Shown here: piece by piece, positions 60,245 to 64,000 of the stretch
How positions within the stretch are numbered: the stretch's first letter is position 1
Layout of the letters: each line of letters begins with the position of its first letter
Program-made: the position numbers and the translations under genes
Notes under the pieces: generated by a model
Seen by the model: only the letters and a program-made list of their open reading frames with translations
The model's database searches: none
What the model was told of the DNA's origin: nothing
Source: Symsagittifera roscoffensis
Taxonomy: Eukaryota; Xenacoelomorpha; Acoela; Convolutidae
Length of the DNA stretch: 64,000 bases
Direction: 5' to 3'
Assembly (NCBI RefSeq): GCF_963678635.1
Contig: NC_087067.1
Location: 50,276,233 to 50,340,232 of the forward strand

Positions 60245-62085
60245 TCATAAAATAAGACATGTCTTCTGTTTTTTCCCTCGTTTCTTCTTCGGAGATTTGT
60301 ACATTTTGACTGCTTCTGCGAACAAATTGTGTACATTTGTATTTCTCAGCGCAGATGTCTCCATGTAAAGTTGAGCTCCTATTTCTGTGCACCTAGAAGC
60401 GACGATAGATTTCAATAGCAGGCCACTAGCAAAAAATGTTCCCTGCTGGTTTCAAACCAATCACCTCCAAAACGTGAGCATTTGCTAAAAAATTATACCA
60501 AAGAAAAAAGTCTAGAACACGTTTCACTGAGATATATTACAAAGCTGGTTGATTTAATATCTCTAATAATATTCAGGAAAGCTTGTCTATTCAAAAACTC
60601 GTTTCGTTTATGACTCAGAAAACAGGAAATTTTGACTAGGATTTAAAAAATTTCAAACAATATTCTAATAAAAGAAACCATAACTAAAAAAAAACATTTT
60701 ATCAAGTGTCTGGACAATTTGAACAAAGGCCATCTATAGTGATCTATCGCCCAACCTGGCCTGCCCTTCGGATGTCGTGACTAGTGCTTCTTCTGTTCCC
60801 CGTAAGTCACTCTTGTTTCCGACTAGTATGAAGGGCTTTCCAGGGGCGGCGTGTTTAATCTCGGGAGCCCATTTAATTTTGACATTTTCGAACGATGTTC
60901 TTGCATCTACATTCAGTTCGCACGGTCAAAAATTTGCACAAACGTTCCTGTGCCACTGTTTTTATTAGGCTTTTCAGAGAAAAAAAGACGACTGAATAAT
61001 TTAAACAGCAGTTGTATCTAGCGAAAAAAAAATCAGTTTTCTATGCTTATTTCTTTCTGCTGCTATGTTTTCTTTTCTATCATGCCAATGTCGCAATTAT
61101 GACACCGGATTCTTATTAACATTCAAAATCCTCGACATGTTTGTGTGCGAACTGATTCAACTCTTGATTCATTTCGACAGTCTGTGAGTGTTTATATTGT
61201 ACCTATGGCGAATACAATGACGAATGCGTTAGCTTTGGGGTACTGCAGCTGTCGGATCCTGTCGAAGTCGTCACTGCCCGCTGTGTCCTGGATCTCCACT
61301 CTCACCTTCTTCCCATCCACCATCACACTGCCATGTGACACATCCATCACAGTCGGAATGTACGCGTCTGGTGACGTCATTCACATCACAGTTTCATTCA
61401 ATTTTAGTGCGGATATTTTTGTAGTAAAAAAAGGTCTTTCTTCACAAAAGAGAGTTATTAACTAAAAAATTTTTGTTTCTTTTTAAATTTTGAAACTTTT
61501 AGCCCGGAAAATTTAACAGTGAACAATCGTTCCTTTGTGAAAGCAATAAAAAATTATGATGAAGCTAACGAATGAAGGTTTTTTATGATGCAATTAGCAA
61601 TCTGTTAAAATTAAGCGAGAAAATTTTCGTAGGGTCATGGTTCACCCTAACCCTTTAAGAAAAAAATAAACTAAATTTTGCAATGTAACTATATAATCGT
61701 TCGATGAGTTTAATTTTATTATCACTAATTAGAATAGAATCGTTATGCTTTAGCAAGGGTTTTTGAAGAAGAATTAAGAAAATTAAAACTTATGAGCCTT
61801 GATTTGTTGCTTTTGTTAAACATAGTCATAGAAACTGAGAAAGAAATGTTGATTTAGATGATTTTTTTAAATTTTTTCGTCAAATGAGGTATTCAATCTC
61901 CAAAATTGTAGGCGTCTGATATTCCAGATATTCCAGATGAATTCGCTTAATGGTGTAAGTCATTATTATTGAATGATCTGGTTTATCTTGTGACCTGGAA
62001 ATGAATTTCCGGAGAACATGGAACAAAGACAACTCTTGCCCACGACTCCATCGCCCACCACGACTATGGTCACTTCTTCGCCCAT
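60245..62085 (-). CDS. atypical Rho-family small GTPase, 4 exons, complete
   Basis: The 184-residue membrane-anchored small GTPase is built from exons 62085-61995, 61367-61203, 60906-60756 and 60392-60245, with matching phases (1, 1, 2). P-loop GDGVVGKS is at 11-18. The effector region is FPDAYIPTVMD, switch II is DTAGSDDFDR, and the Rho-typical stretch is SFENVKIKWAPEIKH. NKSD and ETSAL bind the guanine base. The C-terminus has a polybasic run and CAAX box CLIL, predicting geranylgeranylation. Ser62 replaces the catalytic Gln of Rho GTPases (Gln61 of Rac/Cdc42), as in the GTPase-poor Rnd proteins. The stretch between DLR and EGQ is about 10 residues shorter than in RhoA, removing the Rho insert helix. 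It probably lies inside a SPEF2 intron on the same strand. Confidence 0.9.
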
Positions 62086-62089
62086 GCAC

Positions 62090-63070
62090 AAAGTCACACA
62101 AAGGACACACCAAAGACCAAAGAAGAGGAGAGAGAGACGTCAAAGGTCAACCGAAAGGTCAACAGAATAGTAGTTAATGAATAAATAACAAGGATCAAGT
62201 TTTTTAATTACAAATTAGAAATGCCAGGAAAATGTGTGCAAATTTTTTAAGCTTTGAAACCAACTGTATATCAAGGAAATTAGCTACGACACAGTTAAGA
62301 CAAGGTAACGAAGATAGTTTTATAGTAAATTGCGTGTTAGGGTATCTTGCATTAAGTTTTGAACAAATTTGATGTTTCTCTTACCGCTACTAGCTAGCTA
62401 TAGATCAATTCCGACCAAGATGAATTAAACAGATAATCAAACGCACAATTTGAAAAGAGCATACTGCTGTCGCATAGCCAGATAAATAAAGCTTGATAAA
62501 ATCAGGTTTCGAAAGACGAAATGGTGTTTATTATGTTTGATTCATGAGACAAACAATCGCAATATATTCTTCAATCATGAATAATTTACTAAAAACAGCA
62601 AGATGAGTTAGAGTTTCGAGTTTAATATTAGTGAGACAACTGAAGTTTGACTAATGTTGACTTTTATTGATGATGAACAAAGTAGACTATCTCAGGAGTA
62701 CAAGAAGATAAGTATCAACATGCAAAAAGCTGTTCGGATCTCAGTTTTAACATTTAATTTGAAGTCTGCACACAATTCTTGTAAACTAGCCGACCTCTTT
62801 CAAGAATGTTTCAATTTAAGCATACGCTTGCAAGATTTTGCTACAAAACGCTCATTTGCAAGCATCTTGTAATATAGTCCTCTTTTGCCTTACAGGTTCA
62901 CTGATATCCAGTCATTACGACGACAAGGTCGGGTACTTAAGTAATGGTTTGCATTCCGCATACATCGCTGCTGAAATCCGCATAATTGTGTTGAATTGCG
63001 CAACATTTGAAGTCGGATTTCTGATAGAACTGAAAGACAACTGTTTAAACACTAGGCGCTAGATCTGATT
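62090..63070. other. upstream of Rho gene; nothing recognised
   Basis: AT-rich. It should contain the Rho promoter, but no clear core element was identified. Short frames look random. Confidence 0.45.
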
Positions 63071-63074
63071 TTTG

Positions 63075-63545
63075 GCGAGCGAGCAAAAATTTGGAATCCA
63101 GAGGCACTGTGGATTTTGGAGACAAATGCTAGGGCATGCTTGTTTTGGATTCCGCAGATAAACTCATTTTGGCAGTGCGAGCAAATTGAAGCATAACTGT
63201 CAGTGGATTCCGCAATCGTTTTTTTTTCTTTTTAGTTTTTTATTCTATAGTTCGAAAAAAATGTTTGTGAAATCCAATGACAAAAAACAAACTGCGGAAA
63301 TTACTGACAAACAGTAGAATCTAGCATCAAAAGGAAAATTTGACTGCGGAAGCCATTGACAAATTGGTGGAATTGAGTGACAATTAACGGAATTCACTTC
63401 ATTGGCCAACACCCGTGTGTTACCGGAATCTAATGAAAAAAAATGAATTGACGGAGTTTTGTGTAGGCATCATTTGTTTGTACATTTCACTAAAAAAGTC
63501 TGTATCACACGCAAAAGATGTGTCTGTGGAATCCAGACGCGTGAA
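63075..63545. repeat. cluster of GGATTCCGC-type motifs
   Basis: TGGATTCCGCAGATAAACTC, GTGGATTCCGCAATCG, CTGCGGAAATTACTGACAAA, CTGTGGAATCCAGACGCGTG and similar motifs recall the interior of 10334-11585. No terminal repeats were found here. Confidence 0.5.
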
Positions 63546-64000
63546 AGCACAAATATATGCTTAGTTATAAAACCGAAATTGGCGCCGACAATTTTACCTA
63601 CATTTTTACCGACAATAATAAAACCGACAATTTTACCTACATATCTTGACCAAAAATTTTCACACGTAAAATATTTTTTTAAATTGAGCACAAATTATTG
63701 GAATCTTTCAATTAAAAAAAAAAACGGTTCTTAGAAGCTTTCTTCAGATACAGTTGAAGGTCATCTCGTCTGAGCGTTCAGGCCAATACGAGAATGAAGG
63801 TTTATTAATATGAGTCACCGTGTTATAATAGGTTTTTGCGCTGGTTAAACGTAACAATTATCGTATTCTGACAAATTGGAAAATCGAATCAGATTACCTG
63901 CTCAATGTAAGATATCTTTTGGAACATTTTGAAGACGTAAATCACTACTTAAAGTGACCACTTTTGGGTGGTCATGGAACCAATGTCGTGAGGGTCCGAT

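Noticed and set aside
61880-62143. 87-codon minus-strand frame over the Rho first exon
   Set aside because: It is in a different frame from the P-loop exon, whose ATG at 62085 gives MGEEVTIVVVGDG.
1-64000. CRISPR arrays, bacterial operons, rRNA genes
   Set aside because: No regular spacer-repeat arrays, Shine-Dalgarno-led gene rows or rRNA-like sequence; introns and transposons are eukaryotic.

Overview
The window is nuclear DNA of an invertebrate animal. The genes are split by many GT-AG introns, and GC-rich exons sit in strongly AT-rich introns. The gene content (sperm/cilium protein SPEF2, a Frizzled-type cysteine-rich domain, a Rho-family GTPase) and the transposons (BEL/Pao, a CR1/L2-like LINE, hAT MITEs) are animal. 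The species cannot be named from the sequence. SPEF2 implies motile flagella or cilia.

Layout. 0-1.35 kb: 3' part of a BEL/Pao retrotransposon. 2.0-3.8 kb: a long foldback element and a composite repeat copy. 5.1-9.1 kb: a frameshifted LINE (minus strand) lying in DNA rich in TTATAATC motifs. 10.3-11.6 kb: an inverted-repeat element packed with GGATTCCGC palindromes. 14.0-14.5 kb: a small gene for a secreted Frizzled-CRD protein (minus). 18.7-57.9 kb: the C-terminal ~1,170 codons of SPEF2 in 16 phase-consistent exons (minus), with the 5' exons beyond the right edge. 60.2-62.1 kb: a complete four-exon Rho-family GTPase gene (minus).

Two other genes lie inside SPEF2 introns on the opposite strand. 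One is a three-exon gene for an unrecognised 715-residue protein (34.5-37.2 kb). The other is a 15-exon gene for a 934-residue ABCB/TAP-like half transporter (43.9-56.1 kb). The Rho gene is probably also nested, on the same strand, because the first exon seen of SPEF2 starts at an internal splice acceptor.

Two proteins carry striking active-site changes. The ABC transporter keeps Walker A, Walker B and the H-loop but has lost the Q-loop glutamine and the whole LSGGQ signature. The GTPase has Ser where Rho proteins have the catalytic Gln61 and lacks the Rho insert helix.

The non-coding DNA is dominated by short non-autonomous elements. The commonest family (~535 bp, seven copies) starts TTGTTCCGAC and ends with a short hairpin followed by CTTGTT. 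A second, internally different family shares both ends, which suggests one Helitron-like mobilisation system. Exon coordinates were deduced by eye from splice motifs, reading frame and phase; no alignment or transcript data were available.
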